Shown piece after piece: positions 45,113 to 54,830 of a stretch of 64,000 bases of DNA. Position 1 is the first letter of the stretch. The number at the start of each line of letters is the position of its first letter. The stretch is taken from assembly GCF_018613195.1 (NCBI RefSeq), contig NZ_JAGGQQ010000010.1, forward strand, positions 1 through 64,000, in the 5' to 3' direction. The translations under genes were made by a program, and so were the position numbers. The stretch is from Bacillus sp. ISL-45. Its GTDB lineage: Bacteria; Bacillota; Bacilli; Bacillales; Cytobacillaceae. The notes beneath the pieces were generated by a model. It searched no databases and was not told the DNA's origin. It was given only the letters and a program-made list of their open reading frames with translations.

Positions 45113-46831
45113 TTAGTCTTCCATTGTGGACAAATCGCCAGTTGGGAGATCAAGTTCCCAGGCTTTCAATACACGGCGCATGATTTTACCGCTTCGTGTC
45201 TTAGGAAGCTTGTCGCGGAATTCAATTTCTCTTGGTGCAGCATGTGCAGCAAGGCCCTTTTTAACGAATTGGCGAATCTCTTCGATCAATTCATCAGATT
45301 GCTCATAACCGTCACGCAAGGCGATGAACGCCTTGATGATTTCACCGCGGACCGGGTCTGGCTTGCCAATGACACCCGCTTCAGCAACTGCTGGGTGTTC
45401 CACAAGTTTGCTTTCTACTTCAAATGGCCCTACACGCTCACCGGAAGTCATGATGACATCATCAATTCGTCCCTGGAACCAGAAGTAGCCATCTTCATCC
45501 ATATAGGCTGAATCACCGGAAACGTACCAGTCACCAGGCATGAAGTAGGACTCATACTTCTGAGGATTGTTCCAGATTGTATGCATCATCGATGGCCAGC
45601 CCTTCTTAATCGCTAAATTGCCCATTCTGTATGGCGGCAATTCATTCCCCTGGTCATCGACAATTGCGGCTTTTACGCCTGGGATTGGCTTACCCATTGA
45701 TCCAGGCTTGATTTCCATGCTTGGATAGTTACAGATCAATTGAGCCCCCGTCTCCGTCATCCACCATGTATCATGGATGCGCAGGCTGAACACCTTCATT
45801 CCCCATCTTACTACCTCAGGGTTCAGCGGTTCGCCGACACTCAGGATATGGCGAAGTGAGCCAAGGTCGAACTTCTTTACAACCTCATCACCCGCACCCA
45901 TCAGCATCCTGAAAGCTGTTGGGGCACTGTACCAGACTGACACTCCGTACTCTTCGATCATCTTATACCATGTCTCTGGATTGAAACGTCCGCCAATGAT
46001 GACATTGGACGTTCCTGCAAGCCATGGACCGAAAATTCCGTACGATGTTCCTGTTACCCAGCCTGGATCTGCTGTGCACCAGTAGACATCTTCTTCTTTA
46101 AGGTCAAGTACCCATTTAGCAGTCTGATAATGCTGGATCATCGCATTATGGACATGGAGGACGCCTTTAGGTTTTCCAGTCGAACCGGAAGTATAATGCA
46201 AAATCAGCCCATCTGTACGGTCAACCCACTCGATTTCAAGCTTTTTGCTGGCTTCAGCTAGTTTTTGCTTGAAATCAACGCACTTGTCATTCTCCTCAAT
46301 ATTATCGCCGACAAGAAGAATGTGCTTCAGGTCAGGAAGTTCATCAACAGGAACACGCTCAAGCAGCTCAGGTGTTGTCACCAATACCTTTGCCCCGCTG
46401 TCCTGCAGTCTGTCACGGACAGCACCTTCCATGAATGCTTCGAAAAGCGGGCCAACAATCGCGCCCAGCTTGACCGCCCCGAGAACTGCGAAATACAGTT
46501 CTGGAGAACGAGGCATGAAGATAAACACGCGGTCCCCCTTTTCTACATCACCATAAGTTTTAAAGACATTGCCTGCTTTATTTGAAAGCTCCTTCATTTC
46601 TTTAAAAGTATATTTTTCCTTGCGCACCCCATCCTGATAATAAAGCGCAATTTTATTTTTCCTGAATCCTTCAGCATGGCGGTCGATCGCTTCATAAGCC
46701 ATATTGACCCTGCCTGTCTCAGACCAGGAAAACTCTTTCTCCGCTTCAGTCCAATCAAACTGGCCATGAAGCTCTTGATAATTTTTCAGGTTATGATCCC
46801 CTTGTGTAACTGGTAGCGCTTCCACTTTCAT
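45113..46831 (-). CDS. acsA: Acetyl-CoA synthetase AcsA
   Basis: AMP-forming enzyme that activates acetate to acetyl-CoA; 572 aa, the same length as in Bacillus subtilis. The adenylation motif is LHYTSGSTGKPKGVLHVH near residue 208, with WWMTETGAQ, and GRIDDVIMTSGERVGPFEVE at the domain hinge. The catalytic Lys in LPKTRSGKIMRRVL near residue 549 is the site acetylated by AcuA. The ATG at 46831 follows AAGGGGGATGGATAC. It is divergent from acuABC, which regulates it. Confidence 0.96.
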   Translation of the reverse strand: MKVEALPVTQGDHNLKNYQELHGQFDWTEAEKEFSWSETGRVNMAYEAIDRHAEGFRKNKIALYYQDGVRKEKYTFKEMKELSNKAGNVFKTYGDVEKGDRVFIFMPRSPELYFAVLGAVKLGAIVGPLFEAFMEGAVRDRLQDSGAKVLVTTPELLERVPVDELPDLKHILLVGDNIEENDKCVDFKQKLAEASKKLEIEWVDRTDGLILHYTSGSTGKPKGVLHVHNAMIQHYQTAKWVLDLKEEDVYWCTADPGWVTGTSYGIFGPWLAGTSNVIIGGRFNPETWYKMIEEYGVSVWYSAPTAFRMLMGAGDEVVKKFDLGSLRHILSVGEPLNPEVVRWGMKVFSLRIHDTWWMTETGAQLICNYPSMEIKPGSMGKPIPGVKAAIVDDQGNELPPYRMGNLAIKKGWPSMMHTIWNNPQKYESYFMPGDWYVSGDSAYMDEDGYFWFQGRIDDVIMTSGERVGPFEVESKLVEHPAVAEAGVIGKPDPVRGEIIKAFIALRDGYEQSDELIEEIRQFVKKGLAAHAAPREIEFRDKLPKTRSGKIMRRVLKAWELDLPTGDLSTMED

Positions 46832-46867
46832 GTATCCATCCCCCTTGGCTTTATATTTAAAATCCAT

Positions 46868-46896
46868 TATAGTATAAAAATTCGATTTTCTCAATT
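46868..46896 (-). promoter_or_regulatory. Sigma-A promoter of acsA
   Basis: On the minus strand TTGAGA (46891-46896) and TATAAT (46868-46873) are 17 bp apart; the start would be about 30 nt upstream of the acsA ATG. Confidence 0.7.
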
Positions 46897-46983
46897 TTTA
46901 AAATATTAATAGAATATAAAAACATTCCTCTTTGAAGTGCGATTCCGTCAAGGAAAGTCTTAAACTAAATACAGAAAATTTTG

Positions 46984-46997
46984 TGAAAGCGCTTTTA
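46984..46997 (+). promoter_or_regulatory. cre site in the acsA-acuA intergenic region
   Basis: TGAAAGCGCTTTTA matches the CcpA consensus except for one position. It lies about 17 bp upstream of a TATAAT (47014-47019) before acuA, so CcpA binding would overlap the acuABC -35 region. A cre here is known in Bacillus subtilis. Confidence 0.75.
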
Positions 46998-47056
46998 TAT
47001 GTTAGATTTTATGTATAATAGAATTATCGTTTGAATTGTTGACTGGTGGTGACTGA

Positions 47057-47689
47057 ATGGAACATAAAAAGACTTATAACGCAACAGAATTAAAAACTCC
47101 TCATGGCCGTTTGATCATTGAAGGCCCGATTTCTCCGGAAAAACTTGCAAGCTATGAATTCCATGAAGATTTAGTGGCTTTTCGTCCACCTGCCCAGCAG
47201 CACAAGGCATTGGTTGAGATTGCCGGTCTGCCGGAGGGACGTATCATCGTAGCCCGCTCAGGCCATATGATTGTCGGCTATGTTACTTATCTCTATCCTG
47301 ACCCTCTTGAAAGATGGTCTGAAGGAAAAATGGAAGATTTAATAGAACTTGGTGCAATCGAGGTCATTCCTGAATTCCGCGGCAGCCGAGTCGGCAAGAA
47401 TTTGCTGATGGTTTCCATGATGGATGACGCGATGGAAGATTATATCATTATCACAACTGAATACTACTGGCATTGGGACCTGAAAGGAACCGGCTTGAAT
47501 GTTTGGGAATACCGCAAAGTCATGGAAAAAATGATGAATGCCGGCGGCCTGACCTGGTACGCGACAGATGATCCGGAAATCAGCTCCCATCCAGCAAACT
47601 GTTTGATGGCGCGAATCGGCAAGAGGATTGGGCCGGAATCGATCCAGAAATTTGACCAGCTGCGGTTCATGAACCGTTTTATGTATTGA
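47057..47689 (+). CDS. acuA: Protein N-acetyltransferase AcuA
   Basis: 210-aa GNAT-fold enzyme that acetylates and inactivates AcsA. The acetyl-CoA-binding motif A is visible as VIPEFRGSRVGKNLL near residue 105, and the YYWHWDLKGTGLNVWEYRKV block is conserved in AcuA. ATG follows GGTGGTGACTGA. It leads the acuABC operon, with 41 bp to acuB. Confidence 0.95.
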   Translation: MEHKKTYNATELKTPHGRLIIEGPISPEKLASYEFHEDLVAFRPPAQQHKALVEIAGLPEGRIIVARSGHMIVGYVTYLYPDPLERWSEGKMEDLIELGAIEVIPEFRGSRVGKNLLMVSMMDDAMEDYIIITTEYYWHWDLKGTGLNVWEYRKVMEKMMNAGGLTWYATDDPEISSHPANCLMARIGKRIGPESIQKFDQLRFMNRFMY

Positions 47690-47729
47690 TGATTAATAAG
47701 AAGCCTCATCATGCAAGGAGGAAGGAACC

Positions 47730-48377
47730 ATGATCGTCGAGGAAATTATGAAAAGGGATGTCACGACACTTTTTCCTGAAAATACAATTGCCGAAGCAAT
47801 TAAGCTAATGGCGGATAAAAAAATCCGCCACATCCCGATCGTGAATAAGGACCAAGGTGTGATCGGCCTGGTATCCGACAGGGATATCAAAGATGCAGCT
47901 CCGTCCGTTTTTCATTGGGATGAGCACAAGGGTGAACTTGACAATCCTGTCAAATCAATTATGACGACTAATGTGATCACTGGACATCCCCTCGATTTTG
48001 TCGAGGAAATTTCTGCAATCTTTTATGAACATAATATCAGCTGCCTGCCGATCACCAAGGATAAAAAACTGGTAGGTATCGTCACTGAAACGGACTTGCT
48101 CCATACACTTGTTGAGCTTACAGGTGCCCATCAGCCAGGATCGCAAATTGAAGTGAAAGTACCAAACAAAGCGGGCATGCTTTGTGAAATTGCATCTGTT
48201 ATCAGCTTGAGGAAAGCCAATATCCAGAGCGTGCTAGTATACCCTGACCCAAAGGATGAAGGTTATAAAATCCTTGTTGTAAGAATACAGACGATGAATC
48301 CGATCGCAGTGATCGAGGACTTGAAAAAGGCCGGACATCACGTACTCTGGCCAAACCTGCCGGGTGTTTCATCATGA
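47730..48377 (+). CDS. acuB: AcuB: tandem CBS and ACT domain protein
   Basis: 215-aa protein with two CBS motifs (about residues 1-60 and 75-130) and a C-terminal ACT domain (about 138-212, IEVKVPNKAGMLCEIASVIS). The domains suggest sensing of adenine nucleotides and a small ligand; the exact role in acetoin/acetate use is not settled. Start follows AAGGAGGAAGGAACC. It overlaps acuC by four bases (ATGA), so the two are translationally coupled. Confidence 0.94.
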   Translation: MIVEEIMKRDVTTLFPENTIAEAIKLMADKKIRHIPIVNKDQGVIGLVSDRDIKDAAPSVFHWDEHKGELDNPVKSIMTTNVITGHPLDFVEEISAIFYEHNISCLPITKDKKLVGIVTETDLLHTLVELTGAHQPGSQIEVKVPNKAGMLCEIASVISLRKANIQSVLVYPDPKDEGYKILVVRIQTMNPIAVIEDLKKAGHHVLWPNLPGVSS

Positions 48378-49546
48378 GCGATCGCTCTGTATTCGTCTTT
48401 TCAGAGGAGCTGCTGAACTATCGCTTCAGCAGCCACCATCCTTTCAACCAGATTAGGTTGAAGCTTACGCTGGATTTGCTGCGTAAAGTGGGCGCCATTG
48501 ATGAAGAACATATAGTTGCGCCCCGGATGGCAACGGATGAGGAACTTCACCTCGTTCATGATCCCAATTTTGTAAACGCTGTTAAGCTTGCTGGCCAGGG
48601 AAAGCTTAAGGGTGAATCCGCGGAAGGATATGGACTGGGAACGGAGGACACACCGATTTTTGAAAATATGCATGAAGCGAGTGCTCTGCTTGTTGGGGGC
48701 ACCCTGACAGCTGTGGATTATGTCATGAACGGCAAAGCCAGCCACGCACTGAATCTTGGCGGCGGCCTTCATCATGGCTTCCGTGGGAAAGCATCCGGCT
48801 TCTGTATTTACAACGACAGTTCTGTAGCGATAAAATACCTGCAGAAAAAATACAATGCCCGCGTGTTATATGTCGATACTGATGCCCACCATGGTGATGG
48901 CGTACAATGGTCATTTTACGATGATCCTGATGTATGCACTCTATCGATCCATGAAACGGGACGCTACCTATTCCCAGGTACAGGAAATGTGAATGAACGC
49001 GGCCAGGGCAAAGGCTATGGATATTCTTTCAATATCCCTGTCGATGCCTTCACAGAAGACGACTCTTGGCTTGATGCCTATAGACATGCTCTGATGGAAG
49101 TGGCCGAGTTTTTTAAACCGGATGTCATTCTTACCCAAAATGGTGCAGATGCGCATTATCTTGACCCATTGACTCATTTATCCGCTACGATGAAAATCTA
49201 CCGGGAAATCCCAAAGCTTGCGCATGAAGTCGCCCATAAATATTGCGGAGGCAAATGGATTGCTGTAGGCGGCGGAGGCTACGATATTTGGCGCGTGGTA
49301 CCAAGAGCCTGGTCACTGATCTGGCTTGAAATGATTGAAAACTCAAACTCTTATGGCAGTTTGCCGCAGGAATGGATAGAAGAATGGAAGGATTCAGCCC
49401 CTGTGAAATTGCCACAAGAGTGGGACGATCCTGAAGATTTATATCCGCCAATTCCGCGAAAGCCGGAAATCACGGAAAAAAATGCCCAAACAGTGGAGAA
49501 GGCCTTGTATCCAATCAGGTCCAACAAAAAATCTGAAACTGTATAA
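48374..49546 (+). CDS. acuC: NAD-independent protein deacetylase AcuC
   Basis: 390-aa class I histone-deacetylase-like zinc enzyme that removes the acetyl group from AcsA. Active-site elements are LGGGLHHGFRGKASGFCIYND (His pair), VLYVDTDAHHGDGVQW (Asp and His zinc ligands) and the later QNGADAHYLDPLTHLSAT (zinc Asp). GGGGYDIWRVVPRAW closes the pocket. It ends the acuABC operon at a terminator. In Bacillus subtilis motPS follows; here a repeat array takes that place. Confidence 0.95.
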   Translation: MSDRSVFVFSEELLNYRFSSHHPFNQIRLKLTLDLLRKVGAIDEEHIVAPRMATDEELHLVHDPNFVNAVKLAGQGKLKGESAEGYGLGTEDTPIFENMHEASALLVGGTLTAVDYVMNGKASHALNLGGGLHHGFRGKASGFCIYNDSSVAIKYLQKKYNARVLYVDTDAHHGDGVQWSFYDDPDVCTLSIHETGRYLFPGTGNVNERGQGKGYGYSFNIPVDAFTEDDSWLDAYRHALMEVAEFFKPDVILTQNGADAHYLDPLTHLSATMKIYREIPKLAHEVAHKYCGGKWIAVGGGGYDIWRVVPRAWSLIWLEMIENSNSYGSLPQEWIEEWKDSAPVKLPQEWDDPEDLYPPIPRKPEITEKNAQTVEKALYPIRSNKKSETV

Positions 49547-49552
49547 GTACGG

Positions 49553-49588
49553 TAACCGGGAGATTTGTGTTCCCGGTTTTTTTTGTTT
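49553..49588 (+). terminator. Terminator of acuABC
   Basis: AACCGGGA / TCCCGGTT stem followed by TTTTTTTGTTTG. Confidence 0.85.
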
Positions 49589-49619
49589 GTTTTTAAAAAG
49601 GTCAGTAAATTAGTACAGG

Positions 49620-49920
49620 TTCAGACAAAGTTGCGGCTTCCCCTCCTGACTTTGTCTAAAGTGACCTCAGGTTCAGACAAAATTACGGCTTCCACTCCTG
49701 ACTTTGTCTGAAGTGACCCCAGGTTCAGACAAAATTACGGCTTCCACTCCCGATTTTGTCTGAAGTGACCTCAGGTTCAGACAAAGTTGCGGCTTCCCCT
49801 CCCGATTTTGTCTGAAGTGACCTCAGGTTCAGACAAAATTGCGGCTTCCCCTCCCGATTTTGTCTGAAGTGACCTCAAGTTCAGACAAAATTACGGCTTC
49901 CACTCGGGATTTTGTCTGAA
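49620..49920. repeat. Six-unit GACA/TGTC hairpin array, exact 52-bp period (locus F)
   Basis: Units start at 49620, 49672, 49724, 49776, 49828 and 49880. Each is 40-41 bp: TTCAGACAAA pairs with TTTGTCTGAA around a loop ATTACGGCTTCCACTCCCGA or close variant. Units are joined by GTGACCTCAGG. Only unit 1 has a stem mismatch (TTTGTCTAAA). The loop motif CGGCTTCCAC resembles CTCGTTCCAC of the array at 40.2 kb. No ORF is supported. It fills the gap between acuC and ccpA. Confidence 0.93.
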
Positions 49921-49955
49921 AAGAGCCCCTCGCATCAACTGCAAGGGGCTCTTCT
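49919..49955 (-). terminator. Terminator of ccpA
   Basis: AAGAGCCCCT / AGGGGCTCTT stem with an extended inner GC/GC pair, ending in TTTTC on the minus strand, directly next to the last repeat unit. Confidence 0.85.
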
Positions 49956-49956
49956 G

Positions 49957-50955
49957 TTATTTCGTTGATTTCCTGTTCTCAATCCGGTGCGGAAGGACGA
50001 CGATATTCTCATCTACGTTTTCTTTGTTCATATACTTCGTCAGTAAGCGCATGGCAACTGCTCCAATATCGTATAAAGGCTGGACAATTGTTGTAAGCTG
50101 CGGACGTACCATAAGAGTTAGCCTTGTGTTATCCGAACTGATGACTTCGAAATCATCAGGGACGCTGTAGCCGCGGTCAAATGCCCCATGGATAACCCCA
50201 AGGGCCATTTCATCCGAGCCGACAAGGATTGCTGTTGGTTTCTGATTAAGCTCGAGGATTCTTTCAATTGCCTCGAGGCCTGAATCATACGTATAATCCC
50301 CTTCGACAACAAGCTCTTCGTTATACTGAATTCCTGCATCTTTTAAAGCTCGCTTATATCCTTCAAGCTTCTTATCCTTATTGATTGGCTCAATCTGAGG
50401 CCCAATGACGAATGCGATTTCTTTGTGGCCTTTTTCAACAAAAGTTGATACAGCATCGAAAGTTGCCTGCTCATAATCAATATTGACTGATGGAATTTCA
50501 CCCGTTTCCTCAATTGAGCCTGCAAGGACAATCGGGACCGGGGATTTCTTGAATTCTTCAACATGCTCGGCCTTAATATTGCCGCCCATGAAAACAATTC
50601 CGTCTACTTGTTTGCCGAGCATTGTGTTTAACAGATGCAGTTCTTTTTCAATATTCTGGTCTGAGTTGCTCAAGATAATGTTGTATTTGTACATCGTGGC
50701 AATATCTTCGATTCCCCTTGCCAGCTCAGCAAAAAACGGGCTTGCAATATCAGGGATGATGACACCGACAGTCGTCGTCTTTTTGCTTGCCAGTCCCCTG
50801 GCAACAGCATTCGGTCGGTAGCCCAGACGGTCAATGACCTCCATGACTTTCTTCCTTGTTGCTGGCTTTACATTCGGGTTTCCATTGACAACACGTGAAA
50901 CCGTTGCCATTGAAACGTTCGCTTCCCGTGCAACATCATATATTGTAATATTCAT
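49957..50955 (-). CDS. ccpA: Catabolite control protein A (CcpA)
   Basis: 332-aa LacI-family regulator of carbon catabolite control. N-terminal HTH and hinge [20 protein letters not shown], then [17 protein letters not shown], are typical. The effector domain contains the HPr-Ser46-P contact region. Binding targets in this window include the cre sites before megL and acuA. Start follows AAGGAGTGAAATAG. Gene order ccpA after acuC and before aroA matches Bacillus subtilis apart from the missing motPS. Confidence 0.97.
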   Translation of the reverse strand: MNITIYDVAREANVSMATVSRVVNGNPNVKPATRKKVMEVIDRLGYRPNAVARGLASKKTTTVGVIIPDIASPFFAELARGIEDIATMYKYNIILSNSDQNIEKELHLLNTMLGKQVDGIVFMGGNIKAEHVEEFKKSPVPIVLAGSIEETGEIPSVNIDYEQATFDAVSTFVEKGHKEIAFVIGPQIEPINKDKKLEGYKRALKDAGIQYNEELVVEGDYTYDSGLEAIERILELNQKPTAILVGSDEMALGVIHGAFDRGYSVPDDFEVISSDNTRLTLMVRPQLTTIVQPLYDIGAVAMRLLTKYMNKENVDENIVVLPHRIENRKSTK

Positions 50956-51180
50956 CTATTTCACTCCTTAAGGTAATAAACGGCGCTTTTCAGTTAGTTT
51001 ACAGCAAAAATTGCCACAATAATCATATTTTAAGTTTGTGATTATATGTACAAGCATAATTATGTTATTAATCATACGACATCCTTATCAATCCCGCAAT
51101 GTGAACAACTTAATTTAATGCATTTTTAACACTATTTCTGTTAAAATCGCTTCTTTTTACGTTACCCTAAAACCTACAAT
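50956..51180. other. ccpA-aroA intergenic gap
   Basis: About 225 bp of A/T-rich sequence upstream of ccpA. I see no gene, riboswitch or repeat in it; it should hold the ccpA promoter. Confidence 0.6.
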
Positions 51181-51212
51181 AAAAAAACCTTCCTAAAAAA
51201 AGGAAGGTTTCA
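51179..51212 (-). terminator. Terminator of aroA
   Basis: AACCTTCCT-AAAAAA-AGGAAGGTT hairpin followed by TTTTTTAT on the minus strand. Confidence 0.9.
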
Positions 51213-51218
51213 AGAACT

Positions 51219-52292
51219 CTATACTCTCACGAACGGAGTGGATTTTAATCCTTCTAAAAACTCATCAAACTGCTTCAGATCCATTTGCTGGGCATTGTCG
51301 GATAATGCTACTGCTGGATCTGGGTGAACTTCTGCCATTACTCCATCTGCCCCGATTGCAAGTGCAGCTTTGGCTGCCGGCAGCAGCAGGTCTCTCCTGC
51401 CTGTAGAGTGGGTAACATCAACCATGACTGGTAAATGTGTTTCTTTTTTCAAAATTGGCACTGCTGAGATATCAAGTGTGTTCCTTGTAGCTCTTTCGTA
51501 CGTCCGGATCCCCCGCTCACACAGGATGATTTGGCCATTGCCCTGTGCCATGATATATTCCGCCGCATTGATAAATTCTTCAATGGTCGCGGCCAGTCCA
51601 CGCTTTAGTAATATAGGTTTATTCACTGCACCTGCAGCCTTTAGAAGCTCAAAGTTTTGCATATTCCGTGCGCCGATTTGGATAACATCAAGGTAGTCGA
51701 CAGCGATTTCGATATCCGCAGGTGTGACGATTTCACTAATGACTGCCAGATCATATTCATCTGCGACTCTCTTCAAGATCTTCAGACCTTCTACTCCTAA
51801 ACCCTGGAAGTCATAAGGTGAGGTCCTAGGCTTGAAAGCCCCGCCGCGCAGCATTTTAAAGCCTTTCGCTTTGACTGCTTCAGCAACGGTTGCCACTTGT
51901 TCATATGATTCAACTGAACAAGGACCAAAAACAAAGTCTGGTGTTCCATCACCGATTTTTAAACCCTTAATATCAATGATGGTATCCTCCGGCTTTTTCT
52001 TCCTGGAAACGAGAAGTGCTTTGCGGTGATCATCAGATTGAAGCTCCAGTCCTGCCTTGAAAACTTCTTTGAAAATATGTTCAATTGTGGAGTTTTCAAA
52101 AGGGCCGTTATTTTGCTCTTTGATCAAATCAAGCATTTCCCTCTCACGCACAGGGTCATAACGGTACACACCCTGAGTTTCTTTTGCACGGCCAATTTCC
52201 TGGACGAGCAGGGCTCTTTCATTAATTAATGATAGAAGCTCTAAATTCAATTCATCCACACGATTTCTTAGCTGGTCAAGATTTTTACTCAT
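51219..52292 (-). CDS. aroA: Bifunctional DAHP synthase / chorismate mutase AroA(G)
   Basis: 357 aa. The N-terminal AroQ-type chorismate mutase domain (residues about 1-85, with [20 protein letters not shown]) precedes a type I-beta DAHP synthase domain (about 100-357, with [32 protein letters not shown] and [20 protein letters not shown]). It starts the shikimate pathway, and the mutase domain provides feedback sensing by chorismate/prephenate. Start at 52292 follows AAAGGACGG at a longish 12 nt. This architecture and position next to ccpA match Bacillus. Confidence 0.96.
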   Translation of the reverse strand: MSKNLDQLRNRVDELNLELLSLINERALLVQEIGRAKETQGVYRYDPVREREMLDLIKEQNNGPFENSTIEHIFKEVFKAGLELQSDDHRKALLVSRKKKPEDTIIDIKGLKIGDGTPDFVFGPCSVESYEQVATVAEAVKAKGFKMLRGGAFKPRTSPYDFQGLGVEGLKILKRVADEYDLAVISEIVTPADIEIAVDYLDVIQIGARNMQNFELLKAAGAVNKPILLKRGLAATIEEFINAAEYIMAQGNGQIILCERGIRTYERATRNTLDISAVPILKKETHLPVMVDVTHSTGRRDLLLPAAKAALAIGADGVMAEVHPDPAVALSDNAQQMDLKQFDEFLEGLKSTPFVRV

Positions 52293-52646
52293 TTTCTGTC
52301 CCGTCCTTTCGGAATACATTTTAGCCCTGACACCAAGACTTTTCAAACAAAGAGGCACCAAATTCTTTAACTGCTGCTGTGTATAACCTGATCTCTTTAC
52401 TGCACCAGGAAGTATAAAATCAGGTTTCTGCGGCTCCCAGCCTAAAGCAATGACATGATAAAGCCGATATTAGTATAGGAGCCCGTGGTGCAACAACGCA
52501 GTTAAAGTACTATGGATCAAGCTGTATAATGTGATAATGGTAATTATATCTGAAATAATTTGGATTGTCACGCAAAATTCTTTAATAATTAAACGCTTTT
52601 AAGTGATAAAGCATCGTATGAGAACTTAAGTTAGAGGGTGCATGGT
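52293..52646. other. Intergenic gap between aroA and the FtsA-like gene
   Basis: Contains the divergent promoters. On the plus strand TTGGAT and TAATAA (17 bp apart, about 52561-52589) and TTAAAG with TATAAT (17 bp apart, about 52502-52530) are candidates for the FtsA-like gene. No small gene or repeat is evident. Confidence 0.45.
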
Positions 52647-54800
52647 GTGCATGTAAATAATAAATTGTTTGCGCTAGATATAGGAACCAGGTCTGTAGTA
52701 GGAATAATCCTGGAGGAAACGGATGGTCATTATGAAGCGGTCGACATCATGATCCGGGAACACAAGGATAGGTCGATGCTGGACGGCCAAATCCATGATG
52801 TCCTGTCAGTTTCCGAAATCATCACTGAAATTAAAGAAGCACTGGAAGTTTCACATGGCCCCTTGACCAAGGTCTGTGTCGCTGCAGCTGGCCGCGCGCT
52901 GAAAACAGAACAATCAAAAGCGGCAATTGATATTTCCGGCAAGCCGATGTTTTCAAAGCAGGATATCCTCCACCTTGAATTAAGTGCAGTCCAACAGGCA
53001 CAAGCAGCTGTTGCTGGTGAAAAAAACAATGAGCATCACTATTATTGTGTCGGATACTCCGTTCTTTATTACCAGCTTGATGGAGAAGGAATCGGCAGCC
53101 TGATTGACCAGCGGGGAAATGAAGCCTCTGTGGAAATCATTGCAACCTTCCTGCCAAAAGTTGTCGTTGAATCTTTGCTTGCTGCACTGGACAGGGCAGG
53201 ACTTGAAATGGACGCACTTACTTTGGAACCGATTGCCGCGATCAACGTGCTGATTCCTGCCTCAATGAGGAGATTGAATGTCGCTCTTGTTGATATAGGC
53301 GCAGGGACTTCCGACATCGCGCTCACTGACTCAGGGACAGTAATTGCCTATGGAATGGTCCCAGTGGCAGGAGATGAAATTACGGAAGCTGTTAGTGATG
53401 AATTTCTGCTTGATTTCCCTCTTGCTGAAAAAGCAAAGCGGGACTTGCTTGTAAATCAAGCAATCTCGATCACAGACATACTTGGCTTTGAAACAGAGGT
53501 CAGCAAGGATGAAGCCGTTGAACGAATTGGTCCTGCGATTGACCGTTTGGCAGGAACGATCGGGGAGGAAATCCTGAAGTTGAATGGCAATAAATCGCCA
53601 AAAGCAGTCATGCTTGTTGGCGGTGGAAGTCTTACGCCCGATTTACCCAGAAGGCTCGCCGCTATTTTAAACCTCCCGGAAAACAGGGTTGCCATCCGTG
53701 GTCTCGATGCCATCAACTCTGTTTCCTTTGCAGCACATATTACGAAAGGCCCAGAACTTGTCACACCAATTGGAATCGCCATTGCTGCCAAGCAATCTCC
53801 TGTCCAATATCATACTGTTTATGTGAATGGACAGCCGGTAAGGCTTTTCGAAGTGAACAAATTGACAGTGGGCGACTGTCTGCTGGCTGCCGGGATAAAG
53901 ATGAATAAGCTTTACGGCAGGCCGGGCCTCGCCATGATTGTCAGCCTGAACGGCAAAAATGTGACGATACCAGGTAAGCATGGGCAGCAGCCTGTGTTAC
54001 TGAAAAATGGGATTTCCTGCTCGTTCGATGATCAAGTGGATGGAGGAGATCAACTCATTATCCAAAAGGGAGAGGATGGAGTCAGACCAGAATTGAGTCT
54101 TGGCGACTTAATCGGCGAGCTCCCATCCAAGATAGTTATAATGAATGGCCAAAGGTATGAAGTCAGCGCGAAGATGACCTGCAATAATCTCCCCGCATCG
54201 ATGTCCAACCCAGTTGAGGACAGGGATGAGATCATTTTTGAAATGCCAGATACGATCGAAAGTATACTAAAGGAACTTAACCTTGCAGAATTGCTTAATG
54301 ACACTCGCCCATTTTTGATAAAGATTGACGGAATCGAGCACAAGGTCACAGAGTTCATGGGAAAAATGTATGTTAATGGACTGGAAGCAAAATTACAAAC
54401 TAAAATTGACCATCTAGATGATATCCGTTTTGAAAAAGGGAAGGAACCTTCCCTGGGAAGACTAGTAGAAAAATTGGGGCTCCCTGCTTCTGAATCCATG
54501 CCGATTTTTTTCAACGGCCAACAGGTCCAGCTCAAGCAGGAATTAATCGAATTCTTCCGCGGGGAAAATAAACTGGGAATGGACGAACGCATACATAGCG
54601 GAGACCTTTTAACCACTAAGCAAAAGGATGTGCAGCACTTCATCTTCCAGGATTTATTCAACTTTATACAGTTTGAAATCCCAAAGGACAGCCGAGGATT
54701 CACCTTATTAAAAAATGGGGAAAAAGCGGCGTTTGACGATCGTCTGGCACCTGGTGATGAGCTGAAAATAACCTTTGAGACCCCTATAGCAGCAAAGTAA
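52647..54800 (+). CDS. FtsA/PilM-like ATPase with long C-terminal repeat region
   Basis: 717-aa protein. Residues 1-385 form an actin-like ATPase resembling FtsA/PilM: phosphate-1 LFALDIGTRSVVGIIL, phosphate-2 VALVDIGAGTSDIAL near residue 212, adenosine motif VMLVGGGSLTPDLP near residue 320. Residues 386-717 hold repeated small beta-rich modules with patterns such as NG-(4-6)-V/F near the start and GD-L-I at the end. LLKNGISCSFDD with GGDQLII and LLKNGEKAAFDD with PGDELKI are clear internal copies. No C-terminal amphipathic membrane helix is visible. GTG at 52647 after AGAGGG is preferred over GTG at 52638. It lies on the plus strand between aroA and ytxJ. Role unknown; cytoskeletal or envelope-linked function is inferred. 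Confidence 0.85.
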   Translation: MHVNNKLFALDIGTRSVVGIILEETDGHYEAVDIMIREHKDRSMLDGQIHDVLSVSEIITEIKEALEVSHGPLTKVCVAAAGRALKTEQSKAAIDISGKPMFSKQDILHLELSAVQQAQAAVAGEKNNEHHYYCVGYSVLYYQLDGEGIGSLIDQRGNEASVEIIATFLPKVVVESLLAALDRAGLEMDALTLEPIAAINVLIPASMRRLNVALVDIGAGTSDIALTDSGTVIAYGMVPVAGDEITEAVSDEFLLDFPLAEKAKRDLLVNQAISITDILGFETEVSKDEAVERIGPAIDRLAGTIGEEILKLNGNKSPKAVMLVGGGSLTPDLPRRLAAILNLPENRVAIRGLDAINSVSFAAHITKGPELVTPIGIAIAAKQSPVQYHTVYVNGQPVRLFEVNKLTVGDCLLAAGIKMNKLYGRPGLAMIVSLNGKNVTIPGKHGQQPVLLKNGISCSFDDQVDGGDQLIIQKGEDGVRPELSLGDLIGELPSKIVIMNGQRYEVSAKMTCNNLPASMSNPVEDRDEIIFEMPDTIESILKELNLAELLNDTRPFLIKIDGIEHKVTEFMGKMYVNGLEAKLQTKIDHLDDIRFEKGKEPSLGRLVEKLGLPASESMPIFFNGQQVQLKQELIEFFRGENKLGMDERIHSGDLLTTKQKDVQHFIFQDLFNFIQFEIPKDSRGFTLLKNGEKAAFDDRLAPGDELKITFETPIAAK

Positions 54801-54830
54801 AAAAACATCCAGCACGGATGTTTTTTACTT
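54798..54830. terminator. Bidirectional terminator between FtsA-like gene and brxC
   Basis: AAAAAACATCC / GGATGTTTTTT stem with AGCAC loop. Confidence 0.9.

Noticed and set aside
49620-49920. CRISPR array
   Set aside because: Period is regular, but both the repeat and the intervening parts are nearly identical in every unit, units are full hairpins, and no cas gene is present in the window. The same holds for 40153-40355.
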